From Nitrospirota bacterium (GTDB taxonomy: Bacteria; Nitrospinota_A; UBA7883; JACRGQ01), in the NCBI GenBank assembly GCA_024275775.1, contig JAJRYM010000225.1, positions 1 to 10,445 on the forward strand: DNA of 10,445 bases, in the 5' to 3' direction. Below the pieces are notes generated by a model. It was not told the origin of the DNA. It did no database searches and saw nothing but the letters and a program-made list of their open reading frames with translations. Position 1 is the stretch's first letter; each line of letters opens with the position of its first letter. A program made the position numbers and the translations under genes. This document shows positions 1 through 7,708 of this stretch, in pieces.

Positions 1-1151
1 AAATCGAAAAACAGGAGTTTGAATGCGCCGTTGAACTCAGGGACAGGGAAGAATATCTGCGAAAAGAGCTTGAGGTGCTGAAAGACCGGTGGCTTGCCAG
101 AACAGACCAGGGCAAGCCGATGGTAACGGAAGCCGATGTGGCCGAAGTTGTTTCCGCGATTACCGGAATTCCGTTGCAGAGGCTTGCGCGCGAGGAGAGC
201 CGGCGTCTCAGCGAAATGGAGGATGAGCTTAAGAAGAAAATTTTCGGTCAGGGGATAGCTGTTAAAGTTATCTGCGACGCCGTTCGCCGTTCGCGGGCCG
301 GCCTTAAAGACCATGCGAGGCCTATGGGTAGTTTTCTCTTCCTTGGCCCTACCGGCGTGGGCAAAACGGAACTCGCGAACGTGCTGGCCGAATACCTTTT
401 CGGCGACAGGAAATCGATTATCCGATTCGATATGTCCGAATACAACGAGAAATTTTCCGCCTCCAAACTTGCCGGAGCGCCTCCGGGCTACGTCGGTTAC
501 GAAGAAGGCGGCCAGCTTACCGAGCAGGTGAGGCGCAAACCGTACTCGGTGGTTCTTCTGGACGAAATTGAAAAGGGACATCCGGATATTTATCAGATGT
601 TGCTTCAGATAATGGACGACGGCGTTCTTACGGACAGTTTCGGCAGGCAGGTCAGTTTTAAAAACGTGATACTTATTATGACTTCTAACCTTTCGGCCCG
701 CGCCATCGAAAAGAATTTCTCGCTCGGTTTTCAGGCCCCCAAGGAAGAAGAGCAGTACAAAAAAATGTCCGATGAAATAAAGGGCGAGCTTAGACGCACT
801 TTCAGTCCGGAGTTCCTGAACAGAATAGACGAGATTGTTGTTTTCCGAAAACTGGCGCGGGATTCCATTTCGAAAATCATAGACCTTCAGCTTGGAAAGC
901 TCAGCGAAAGATTGCGCGAGGAGAATATCGAGATGGAGGTTATGCCGGAGGCTAAAGAGTGGCTTATCGACAAGGGTTACGATGACGCTTACGGAGCGAG
1001 GCCTTTGAAGCGGGCTCTGCAGAAATATCTGGAAAATTCTCTGTCCGATAAGATCCTTAAAGGCGAAATAAAACCGGGTGGGAGCGTGCGGGTTGAACTT
1101 CGGGATGATTCCCTCCTTCTGCAGACCAAAACCGAAGTGGAAAGCCTGTAA
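1..1151 (+). CDS. clpC: ATP-dependent Clp protease ATP-binding subunit ClpC, C-terminal part (5' end outside window)
   Basis: This is the C-terminal 382 residues of a class I Clp/Hsp100 unfoldase; the frame is open from base 3, so the gene starts before the window. The first ~23 visible residues match the UVR-like stretch in the ClpC middle region (QEFECAVELRDREEYLRKEL). The second AAA+ module follows: Walker A GPTGVGKT at visible residues 115-122, pore loop GYVGY near 162-166, Walker B VVLLDE near 183-188, sensor 1 Asn in IMTSN, and sensor 2 in GARPLKR near the end. An LGF tripeptide at about 241-243 sits where ClpA/ClpC/ClpX carry the ClpP-docking loop; ClpB disaggregases lack it. Together with the UVR-like segment this favours ClpC over ClpB. 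The inferred role is cytoplasmic ATP-driven unfolding of proteins for ClpP. No clpP or adaptor gene is in view. A GTG at base 75 is an internal Val codon, not the start. Confidence 0.9.
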   Translation, partial: IEKQEFECAVELRDREEYLRKELEVLKDRWLARTDQGKPMVTEADVAEVVSAITGIPLQRLAREESRRLSEMEDELKKKIFGQGIAVKVICDAVRRSRAGLKDHARPMGSFLFLGPTGVGKTELANVLAEYLFGDRKSIIRFDMSEYNEKFSASKLAGAPPGYVGYEEGGQLTEQVRRKPYSVVLLDEIEKGHPDIYQMLLQIMDDGVLTDSFGRQVSFKNVILIMTSNLSARAIEKNFSLGFQAPKEEEQYKKMSDEIKGELRRTFSPEFLNRIDEIVVFRKLARDSISKIIDLQLGKLSERLREENIEMEVMPEAKEWLIDKGYDDAYGARPLKRALQKYLENSLSDKILKGEIKPGGSVRVELRDDSLLLQTKTEVESL

Positions 1152-1153
1152 CC

Positions 1154-1173
1154 GAAACCCAACATCGGGTTTC
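1154..1173 (+). other. Short perfect hairpin between clpC and bamA
   Basis: GAAACCC (1154-1160) and GGGTTTC (1167-1173) form a perfect 7-bp stem with a 6-base loop, starting three bases after the clpC stop codon. It is not followed by a T run (next bases are TGAAGGG), so it is a poor intrinsic terminator. It could attenuate or stabilise a clpC-bamA read-through transcript, or be chance. I saw no convincing -35/-10 pair between it and bamA. Confidence 0.4.
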
Positions 1174-1209
1174 TGAAGGGTCGCTGAATCTGGGCGTATA
1201 CGGGAAGGA

Positions 1210-3498
1210 ATGAGGGGATACGTATTATTAAGGTCGATTCTGTTTATCAGTATCTGTTCATTTTTGTCTCCTCATCTCTCGCAGGCGATAGATTTCAGCA
1301 AAAAGATAAAGGAAATCAGGGTTGCCGGAAGTCGTCGGGCGAATAGCCGCACCATCCGCTTCTACATCCATTCAAAGCCTGGTGAACCGTATTCCGTCAG
1401 GAAAACACGGGAGGATATAAGGCGCATTTACGACCTTGGATATTTCGACGATGTGGAGCTTTCCATCGACGAAGAGGAAGACGGCCTGATTCTCACTTAT
1501 CGGGTTACAGAGAAACCGTTTGTGAGGTCTCTGACATTCGACGGAGTGAAGGATATCCCCCCGAAAGACCTTGAGATAATCCTGCTAATCAAGAAAGGCA
1601 CGTATTTCCAGAAACATCTTTTGACAAAGGACATCACACACATCAAAAGAAAATACCGGAAGAGGGGATTTTACTTTACAGAGGTAACGCCGGTTGTAAT
1701 TCCGGTGGAAAACTATCAGGTAGATATTATTTATCATGTGGAAGAAAACCGGAAAATAAAAATCGGCAAAATATATTTCCGAGGGAACAAATTTCTTAAG
1801 GATTTTCAGCTTCGCGAAATAATGGAAACCAAGGAGGTCGGCTTTTTCCCCACTGCGAACAAAGGCAACTACGATAGGGAAATACTGAAAACCGACAGGC
1901 TGAGAATAGAAGCAAAATACAGGGATTTCGGATTTATAAAAGCCAGAATCGACAAACCCAGAATAGAAATAGACCGTGAAAACGGCCTGATACACGTTTA
2001 CTTTTTTATTAATGAGGGAGACCAGTTCAGCGTAGGCAAAATAAGCTCCGAGGGCGATAAAATCTTTTCGGCCGAGGAGATACGAAATAAGGTAACTTTG
2101 AAAGAAGGTGAGCCTTTCAACCAGTCGGCTTTCAGGCAAAGCGTTTTTAAAATCACCGAAATGTACACCAACATGGGATATGCCTATGCTAACGTTGTGC
2201 GGAAGGTCGAGGAGCATCCGGATACGAAAACCATCGATATTCACCTGAAGGTGGAGCCGGGCGATAAAATCTACATAGGCCGCATTACGATAACGGGAAA
2301 TGAGAAAACTCACGATAACGTTATCCGGCGGGAATTCCGGATTCATGAAGGAGAGCTTTTCCAAGGCTCGAAAATGATACGAACCAGACAGAGAATCGGC
2401 AACACCGGTTTTTTTGAAAACGTCGAAATAGACCAGACAAGCGGTAGCGAGCCGGACCTGATTGATCTGAATGTCAGGGTATCAGAAAAACCGACCGGCA
2501 ATATCAGGTTTGGAATCGGTTTTAATACAAGCGATAATCTTACGTTTAACGCGGCCATCAGCGAGAATAATCTTCTTGGTACGGGCCGCAGGCTTACGTT
2601 GTCGGCGGAGAATTCGAGCATCAGGAACGAATTTGTCCTAAGCCTGGAAGAGCCGAGGTTTAGAGACCGCGATATTTCCCTTAGCTTCAGCCTTTTCTCA
2701 AGAGTCAGGAATTTATTTACATATACTTCCCACGACCAGGGCGGTAGCGTTGGCATCGGCAGGTCGCTGGGAGAGTTTGCTTTTATGAAACTGCGATACG
2801 AGTTGCAAAATAATTCCGTAACAATAAACGACCTGTTCACCGCAGGCAGTTTCCTGCGGTCGCAGACGGGCAGGAATGTCATCGGAATGCTTACGCCTAC
2901 TTACATCGTCGATACGCGCGACGATTTTACTTTTCCGCGTGAAGGTTTCCGCGCCACTACTTCCGCCACCCTGGCGGCTACGTATCTTGGCGGAGAGCTT
3001 GATTTTTACAAGCTGGTTTTTAATGGGAGTAAATATTTTCCTCTGCCGAAAGAATTTGTTTTCCAGATACATACCGAAATCAGGTTTGCCGAGGGACTCA
3101 AGAACAAGGAACTTCCCCTGTTTGAGAATTTTCTTTTGGGGACGGCAAGGATGAGGGGATTCCGCTTTGATGAAGTCGGCCCTCTGGATGACAGCGGCCA
3201 GGCAATCGGCGGCGACTCTTCACTTTTATTCAATCTTTCGTTAAACTACCCTTTTAGTAGTGGCATAAGCGGCTTCCTCTTTTATGATAGGGGCCAGGTT
3301 TATGGGACGGAAGGCGACCTTTCCCGGACGACGAGTAACAGGTTCGATTTATCCAATATGCGGCACGATTATGGATTCGGAGTTAGGTTCAATTCTCCTA
3401 TGGGCAGAATCAACTTATCGTGGGGCTTTAAACTGGACAGGAAAGAGGGAGAATCCCCAACGGAGTTTCAGCTTGGCTTCGGCGGCGTCGAATTTTAA
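1210..3498 (+). CDS. bamA: Outer membrane protein assembly factor BamA (Omp85 family)
   Basis: BamA is the essential outer-membrane insertase that folds beta-barrel proteins into the outer membrane. The 762-residue product begins with a signal peptide (hydrophobic stretch about residues 5-20, likely cleavage after SQA at 26). Five POTRA repeats follow, roughly 32-101, 102-180, 181-270, 271-351 and 352-427, each ending in the usual strand before the next domain. The C-terminal half (about 430-762) is the 16-strand barrel, with the conserved DTRDDFTFPREGF segment at 568-580 and the loop-6 RGF motif at 649-651. The last residue is Phe, as in most outer-membrane barrels. Length is normal for BamA. 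The ATG at 1210 is chosen because it gives an intact signal peptide and an in-frame TGA at 1174 leaves no earlier start; its Shine-Dalgarno-like AAGGA directly abuts the ATG, an unusually short spacing. skp follows after 21 bp, the common gene order. Confidence 0.96.
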   Translation: MRGYVLLRSILFISICSFLSPHLSQAIDFSKKIKEIRVAGSRRANSRTIRFYIHSKPGEPYSVRKTREDIRRIYDLGYFDDVELSIDEEEDGLILTYRVTEKPFVRSLTFDGVKDIPPKDLEIILLIKKGTYFQKHLLTKDITHIKRKYRKRGFYFTEVTPVVIPVENYQVDIIYHVEENRKIKIGKIYFRGNKFLKDFQLREIMETKEVGFFPTANKGNYDREILKTDRLRIEAKYRDFGFIKARIDKPRIEIDRENGLIHVYFFINEGDQFSVGKISSEGDKIFSAEEIRNKVTLKEGEPFNQSAFRQSVFKITEMYTNMGYAYANVVRKVEEHPDTKTIDIHLKVEPGDKIYIGRITITGNEKTHDNVIRREFRIHEGELFQGSKMIRTRQRIGNTGFFENVEIDQTSGSEPDLIDLNVRVSEKPTGNIRFGIGFNTSDNLTFNAAISENNLLGTGRRLTLSAENSSIRNEFVLSLEEPRFRDRDISLSFSLFSRVRNLFTYTSHDQGGSVGIGRSLGEFAFMKLRYELQNNSVTINDLFTAGSFLRSQTGRNVIGMLTPTYIVDTRDDFTFPREGFRATTSATLAATYLGGELDFYKLVFNGSKYFPLPKEFVFQIHTEIRFAEGLKNKELPLFENFLLGTARMRGFRFDEVGPLDDSGQAIGGDSSLLFNLSLNYPFSSGISGFLFYDRGQVYGTEGDLSRTTSNRFDLSNMRHDYGFGVRFNSPMGRINLSWGFKLDRKEGESPTEFQLGFGGVEF

Positions 3499-3507
3499 CA
3501 GTGTGAA

Positions 3508-3513
3508 AAGGAG
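3508..3513 (+). promoter_or_regulatory. Ribosome binding site of skp
   Basis: AAGGAG lies six bases before the ATG at 3520. It is the best Shine-Dalgarno sequence in the window and fixes the skp start over the out-of-frame ATG at 3516. It implies strong, independent translation of skp within the bamA-skp transcript. Confidence 0.7.
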
Positions 3514-3519
3514 AGATGC

Positions 3520-4062
3520 ATGAAAAAGATATTTGTCATTTTGCTTGGTGTTTTAGCTGTTGCCTGTTTATCCGTTCGGGCCGAGGCCGCAGACGGCTTA
3601 AAGATAGGCGTTATGGATATGCAACAGGCGATGAATAAGACGAACAAGGGCAAGGCGATAGTCGCAAAAATGAAAAAAAAGCGGCAAAAAGAATATGGAA
3701 TTTTGCAGAAAAAGAACAACGAACTCAAAAAAATGAGCGCCGAGCTCAAGCAGGACGCGTTCATGCTGGATGCGACCACCCGAGCCGCCAGGGAAGACAA
3801 GCTCCGCAAACTGACGCGCGATCTCAAAAGATATCAGGAGGACGCCAGCTCCGAACTGATCGAACTGCAAAAAATGAGCGCCGAGGCGATGTACAGGGAT
3901 TTATCGAAAGTGCTGAACGAATACGCCGCGAAGGAAGGTTACACGGTAATATTCGAAGGTGGCCGTCAGGCGCCCGGAGTGCCCGGGTCCATAGTCTATT
4001 ACGACGATACGGTGGATATCACCGATAAAATTATAGAGCTTTTCAATAAGAAATTTCAGTAG
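3520..4062 (+). CDS. skp: Periplasmic chaperone Skp/OmpH family
   Basis: Skp holds unfolded outer-membrane proteins in the periplasm and hands them to the Bam complex. The 180-residue product has a signal peptide (Lys-Lys, then a hydrophobic stretch, cleavage near AEA at 22-24) and the typical OmpH start IGVMDMQQAM at about 29-38. A long Lys/Glu-rich helical section (about 40-125) corresponds to the coiled-coil tentacle. The protein ends with the returning short beta segment (YTVIFEGG, GSIVYYDDTVDITDKII). Length fits the family (about 160-180). It directly follows bamA, which is the usual context. The helical arm contains a near-identical DNA repeat, 3721-3744 versus 3862-3885 (22 of 24 bases), encoding KMSAE twice, 47 residues apart. 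The gene ends 18 bp from the stop of a convergent lipoprotein gene, so the often-conserved lpxD does not follow here. Confidence 0.93.
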   Translation: MKKIFVILLGVLAVACLSVRAEAADGLKIGVMDMQQAMNKTNKGKAIVAKMKKKRQKEYGILQKKNNELKKMSAELKQDAFMLDATTRAAREDKLRKLTRDLKRYQEDASSELIELQKMSAEAMYRDLSKVLNEYAAKEGYTVIFEGGRQAPGVPGSIVYYDDTVDITDKIIELFNKKFQ

Positions 4063-4080
4063 CCAGCGTCTTTTTTCGCG

Positions 4081-6195
4081 TTACGGTTTAAATTCAACAA
4101 ACCGGCCGTGTTGTAGAGTAATCAGGAATGGCATTTTTTCCATTTTATTGTGAAGACCTGCGTAAAATTCTCCGCTGACGCCGGTGTACGGTTCCAGGCT
4201 GTTCAGCGCGTTTATGATTGCGGTTCTTGTGTCGGCGCCGTCGCGTATGAGCGATATAAGTATGTTGACGGCATCATAAGCTCTGGCCGCTTCCAGACCG
4301 GGTTCCCCCCCGAATGAGTTCCGATAGTCGGTGATAAAGTTTTGGACCGCGAATCTTTTCAGTTCAGGCAGAAATTCCGCTGGAAACACCACGTTGTTGG
4401 CATATCTTCCGGCCTTCGCAAGTTCACGCGATGCGTAAAGACTGCTTCCGATAACCTGCGCCCCGGAAATATTGTAAAAGGCCAGTTCCGGCAGTATCAG
4501 GCCGGCGGATTTATAATCGGCGGGGATGAAAACGGCATCGTAGTTCAATCGCAAGCCGATTGAAAAATTATCTTTTTCAAGCGGAATCGATCCATATCTG
4601 GAAATATACGGCATTGAAGGTTTACGCTGGTATCGTAATTCAAGAATATCGTTAATTTCCTCCGGGGTTTTGCCGATGTACTCAAAATCGTAATCATGCT
4701 CGTCTTCCAACCAGTATTTTGCTTTATCTTTATCTATCATTTTCATGATAATTTTCCGGATGGTTGAATCGCTCATTCCTCCAAATTTTTTTATCTGCGC
4801 GCTGTAATCGGTAGCGGTTGGACTATATGGTTCTTCCGCTATGATTTCACCTCCCAGAGAGCGTACCGTTCTGCTGAACGCAGTGAGCAATTTCATTCCG
4901 CGGCTGTTTTCCGGGTACAAAACGGCCACGCGGAAAGCGCCCAGGTTTTCAACCGCCAGTTTGCCCAGTATTTCCCCCTCACTGCTACCGGTAAGGCCTA
5001 TGGGGAAAAGAAGTTCCGTCGCAGGTTCATATACTTGGGATACTTCAGCGGGGGAAAGCAACGGCAAGCCGTAATTCCAGGCTGTTTCAATGGCCGCCTC
5101 CAGAGTTCTTTCCCCAAACGGACCTATTGCCGCTATCACCGATTGGTCCGCCCCCATCTCATCCGCGGCTTGCGCGGACGGATCGGCTGTACTTGCGGTA
5201 TCTTTTATGGAGAGTCTTATTCCTTTTTCGGCCACTATCGCGCTGTTCATCGAAAAGGCCAGCTGAATGCCTCTTAAAGCCTCGCTTCCCTTCAGCGCGT
5301 CGTCTCCCGATAGCGGGAGCAGGGCGCCAATGGTCACACCCTGTTCCGGAGCTTTTTCCTCCCTCTGTTTCGGAACCGCCATTCCCGGAAACAGGCTGGA
5401 AGCTATTTCTCTCGTTTTTGCAAGGCTTCGCATATCGCCTTTGCGCCCGTACAGTTTTACTAGCTCTTCAAACGCCTGCTCGGCCGGAAAGTTCACGTTG
5501 TATTCCGTGGTTACTTCGATCAGCTCTTTTTCCGAAAGCGAGGTTTTTAGAATCAGCCTTATCCGCCGTTCGGACTGTCGGCGAAAGGAACCCTCGACGT
5601 TATGGCATTCCACAAACCGTCTTAGGGCGGGCAGAAATTTTCCCTGAAGATATTCGCTTTCTCCAAGATGATAGAGAATCGCAGATTCCTGCTCCGGCGT
5701 GCGGGCTTTCCTCAGCGCTTTTGTGAGAATCGGCGCGGCTTCATCGAATTTCCTCAGATAAACCAGGCTTGCGCCCATACTTATATACGCATCGAGAGAA
5801 ACCTGATCGTCCGGAAACCAAAGCACGACTTTTTCAAGCTTGTCCACGGCCGAGCGGAAGTCGCGGAGCTCCATGTCATGCCTGCCCAGCCGGTACCACG
5901 CGCCGGCCGCTTCGGGCGCGGTCGGGTAGTTTTGAGTAACATCCATATCTTCCGCAAGCGTGTAAACCTGTGCCTGCTCCTCCGTTTTTCTGATTGCCGG
6001 CTGTGGAGGATGCGTGCGCCGAGGGCCTCGGTATGCCGGCGGTCGTTTTGTTTTTCCTGTGGCGGCCTTTGTGGCTTCTTTGGCGTAAACTTTAGACGGC
6101 TCTTCCGGTTTTTTACGGTGCATGGTGGCACAGCCGGTCGAAAGGAAAAGCAACGCCGTAACGCACGCCGCGAAAAATCTAACGCGAGATGCCAT
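4081..6195 (-). CDS. Large lipoprotein with TPR region and periplasmic-binding-protein fold (LpoA/LppC-like)
   Basis: A 704-residue predicted lipoprotein: short positive N-terminus, hydrophobic segment, and lipobox LSTGC with Cys22. A Lys/Pro-rich linker (about 25-75) follows, then helical TPR-like repeats (about 95-270; for example AWYRLGRHDMELRDFRSAVD and AILYHLGESEYLQGKFLPAL). From about residue 287 it switches to a type I periplasmic-binding fold (VTIGALLPLSGDDALKGSEALRGIQLA; later VIAAIGPF, FRVAVLYPEN, NYDAVFIPAD). This order matches gammaproteobacterial LpoA (LppC family), an outer-membrane lipoprotein that activates penicillin-binding protein 1A; a branched-chain amino-acid-type ligand sensor is the alternative. 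Residues about 470-545, rich in acidic and aromatic residues, look like an extra segment in the binding fold. The ATG at 6193-6195 is the only plausible start, since an in-frame TAA lies nine bases upstream. It overlaps the end of the regulator gene by 17 bp and has no good Shine-Dalgarno, suggesting translational coupling. The function in this organism is inferred. Confidence 0.85.
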   Translation of the reverse strand: MASRVRFFAACVTALLFLSTGCATMHRKKPEEPSKVYAKEATKAATGKTKRPPAYRGPRRTHPPQPAIRKTEEQAQVYTLAEDMDVTQNYPTAPEAAGAWYRLGRHDMELRDFRSAVDKLEKVVLWFPDDQVSLDAYISMGASLVYLRKFDEAAPILTKALRKARTPEQESAILYHLGESEYLQGKFLPALRRFVECHNVEGSFRRQSERRIRLILKTSLSEKELIEVTTEYNVNFPAEQAFEELVKLYGRKGDMRSLAKTREIASSLFPGMAVPKQREEKAPEQGVTIGALLPLSGDDALKGSEALRGIQLAFSMNSAIVAEKGIRLSIKDTASTADPSAQAADEMGADQSVIAAIGPFGERTLEAAIETAWNYGLPLLSPAEVSQVYEPATELLFPIGLTGSSEGEILGKLAVENLGAFRVAVLYPENSRGMKLLTAFSRTVRSLGGEIIAEEPYSPTATDYSAQIKKFGGMSDSTIRKIIMKMIDKDKAKYWLEDEHDYDFEYIGKTPEEINDILELRYQRKPSMPYISRYGSIPLEKDNFSIGLRLNYDAVFIPADYKSAGLILPELAFYNISGAQVIGSSLYASRELAKAGRYANNVVFPAEFLPELKRFAVQNFITDYRNSFGGEPGLEAARAYDAVNILISLIRDGADTRTAIINALNSLEPYTGVSGEFYAGLHNKMEKMPFLITLQHGRFVEFKP

Positions 6196-7555
6196 ACTTG
6201 CTTAACTTGTAGCGGAGGGAGCGCAGATTCATGTTCAACAGTTCTGCGGCTTTCTTTTTTGAACCTGAAGTCTGTTCGAGCGCCTTGGTAATCATTGTTT
6301 TTTCCATCTCGGTCAGTTGCTTTTCCAAATCCACTCCGCTGTCGGGGATTTGCACTCTATTCGTATCGAACGACGGGAACCGGATATTTTCCGGAAGGTT
6401 CTCCGGATTTATCAAATCCGCCGTTTCAAGCACAACCGTTCGTTCAACAACGTTTTCAAGCTCTCGCACGTTCCCCCGCCAACTGTATGCTTCCAATACT
6501 TTCATAGCTTCCTGAGTAAACCCCCGGATTTTCCGGTTGTTCATGGCGTTAAATTTATCCAGAAAATGTTTGGCGAATATGGGAATATCTTCCGCTCTAT
6601 GCCGAAGCGGCGGCGCCTTTAAATGCACTACGTTAAGGCGGTAGAAAAGATCTTCCCTGAATGTACCGTTTTGAATCGCCTCTTCGGGATCCCGGTTAGT
6701 GGCCGCTATGAACCTAACGTCCAGCCGCATATCCTTGATATCTCCGACGCGGCGGATTTCCTTTTCCTGAATCGCCCTTACCAGTTTTACCTGCAGAGAA
6801 AGCGGCATCTCCGTGATTTCATCCAGAAAAAACGTTCCGCCGTCTGCCGCTTCAAGAAGTCCCGTTTTATCGGTTGTAGCGCCGGTAAAGGCGCCCTTGG
6901 CATGGCCGAACAGCTCGCTTTCCAGAAGCTGTTCCGGCATGGCCCCGCAGTTGATGGATAAAAACGGCTTGCCGCTTCTTGGTGAATGAGCATGGATAGC
7001 GGACGCTATCAGCTCCTTGCCGGTTCCGCTTTCACCGGTGATTAGAACGGTGGCGTTGCTCTCCGCCACTCTGAGTATCATTGCCCTTACGGCCTGTATC
7101 TCTTTTGAATTGCCGATTATCTCCTTGATGCCGGTTTTCTTTTTAAGCCGGCGTTTAAGGGCGGTGTTTTCCATTTCCAGCCGCCGTCTTTCAAGAGCGT
7201 TTTTAACGATTATCTTCATCTCTTCAAGATTGAAAGGTTTGGTGATGTAATCCACCGCTCCCAGTTTCATGGCCTCAACGGCGCTTTCCGTCGAAGCGTA
7301 GGCCGTAATCATTATCACCGGCCGGACTCTGTCCCTTTGAAGTGAAGCTTTCAGTACGCCGATACCGCCGGAGCTCGGCATTTTCATGTCGGATATGACC
7401 AGATCGATATCTTTCGAATCGAGAACCTTTTCGGCTTCTTCGGTGCTGGTGGCCTTATATATTAGGTACCCTTCCCCTTCCAGCATGATCTCGATCATCT
7501 CAACCATGCTCTGCTCGTCATCGGCCACCAGAATGGTGCTCAAAGCTTTATTCAT
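6179..7555 (-). CDS. Sigma-54-dependent response regulator, NtrC class (receiver, AAA+, Fis HTH)
   Basis: A 458-residue enhancer-binding protein that would activate sigma-54 promoters when phosphorylated. The receiver domain (about 5-120) has the acidic pair Asp12/Asp13, phospho-acceptor Asp56, Thr84 and Lys106, all the expected catalytic positions. After a charged helical linker (about 111-140) comes the AAA+ domain: Walker A GESGTGKE at 174-181, the sigma-54-contacting loop GAFTGA at 221-226, and Walker B FFLDE at 242-246. The C-terminus carries a Fis-type helix-turn-helix (KKKAAELLNMNLRSLRYKL, about 433-451). Nothing is missing, so it looks fully functional. The HTH ending RSLRYKLSKYGI resembles PilR-type regulators, but no pilS or pilus gene is nearby, so I give no symbol. 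It is an orphan within this window: no histidine kinase gene adjoins it. A plausible sigma-70 promoter precedes it, and its stop overlaps the start of the LpoA-like lipoprotein gene. Confidence 0.94.
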   Translation of the reverse strand: MNKALSTILVADDEQSMVEMIEIMLEGEGYLIYKATSTEEAEKVLDSKDIDLVISDMKMPSSGGIGVLKASLQRDRVRPVIMITAYASTESAVEAMKLGAVDYITKPFNLEEMKIIVKNALERRRLEMENTALKRRLKKKTGIKEIIGNSKEIQAVRAMILRVAESNATVLITGESGTGKELIASAIHAHSPRSGKPFLSINCGAMPEQLLESELFGHAKGAFTGATTDKTGLLEAADGGTFFLDEITEMPLSLQVKLVRAIQEKEIRRVGDIKDMRLDVRFIAATNRDPEEAIQNGTFREDLFYRLNVVHLKAPPLRHRAEDIPIFAKHFLDKFNAMNNRKIRGFTQEAMKVLEAYSWRGNVRELENVVERTVVLETADLINPENLPENIRFPSFDTNRVQIPDSGVDLEKQLTEMEKTMITKALEQTSGSKKKAAELLNMNLRSLRYKLSKYGISR

Positions 7556-7584
7556 CCTACCTTACCAGAAAGATTTTGTAGTTC

Positions 7585-7613
7585 ATTAAACGGAAAGCAT
7601 AAGTATATAACAA
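7585..7613 (-). promoter_or_regulatory. Candidate sigma-70-type promoter of the response regulator gene
   Basis: On the minus strand, TTGTTA (7613-7608, 4 of 6 to TTGACA), a 17-base spacer and TTTAAT (7590-7585, 5 of 6 to TATAAT) give a promoter with ideal spacing. Transcription would start near 7578, leaving a leader of about 22 bases that contains AAGG seven to ten bases before the ATG at 7555. The surrounding sequence is AT-rich compared with the flanking genes. The match is by eye only. Confidence 0.45.
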
Positions 7614-7635
7614 GTAAAATGGAAATTAACCCGGC

Positions 7636-7684
7636 CTTGCCCGCGCTGAAGCATCGGTAGAAAATTCTGCCGATACTTGCCCGC
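7636..7684. repeat. Inverted repeat flanked by 9-bp direct repeats, upstream of the regulator gene
   Basis: An imperfect inverted repeat, ATCGGTAGAA (7653-7662) and TTCTGCCGAT (7665-7674), matches at 9 of 10 positions around a 2-base centre. It is flanked by two identical copies of CTTGCCCGC at 7636-7644 and 7676-7684. The dyad centre lies about 86 bp upstream of the predicted regulator transcription start. No T run follows in the direction of transcription, and the one mismatch gives a C-A clash in the minus-strand RNA, so a protein-binding DNA site is more likely than an RNA terminator. Confidence 0.5.
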
Positions 7685-7696
7685 AATCTCGCAATA

Positions 7697-7708
7697 TTCC
7701 GGCCGGAA
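7697..7708. repeat. 12-bp perfect palindrome after the adaptor gene stop
   Basis: TTCCGGCCGGAA is a perfect dyad five bases past the stop codon of the adaptor gene (minus strand). It lacks a loop and a following T run, so it is not a standard terminator. It may be an operator half-site cluster or a chance GC palindrome. Confidence 0.3.

Noticed and set aside
75..77. GTG as start of the first gene
   Set aside because: The frame is open upstream to base 3 and encodes the UVR-like ClpC segment, so this is an internal Val codon.
1585..2364. A 259-codon open frame on the minus strand inside bamA
   Set aside because: Its translation shows no recognisable domain and it is fully antisense to a clear BamA POTRA region; a shadow frame.
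4063..4080. T6 run at 4070-4075 as a terminator of skp
   Set aside because: No stable stem precedes the T run; only about 3 bp can pair around it.
5127..6291. Two long plus-strand frames (199 and 207 codons) opposite the LpoA-like gene
   Set aside because: Low-complexity, Arg/Ser/Cys-rich translations with no motif, antisense to a lipoprotein with a clear lipobox and domains.
6179..7555. Naming the regulator pilR
   Set aside because: The Fis HTH end is PilR-like, but no pilS or pilus genes are in the window and NtrC-class proteins are too similar to tell apart by eye.
7653..7674. Inverted repeat as intrinsic terminator of the adaptor gene
   Set aside because: In the direction of transcription no T run follows, and the minus-strand RNA stem has a C-A mismatch in the middle.
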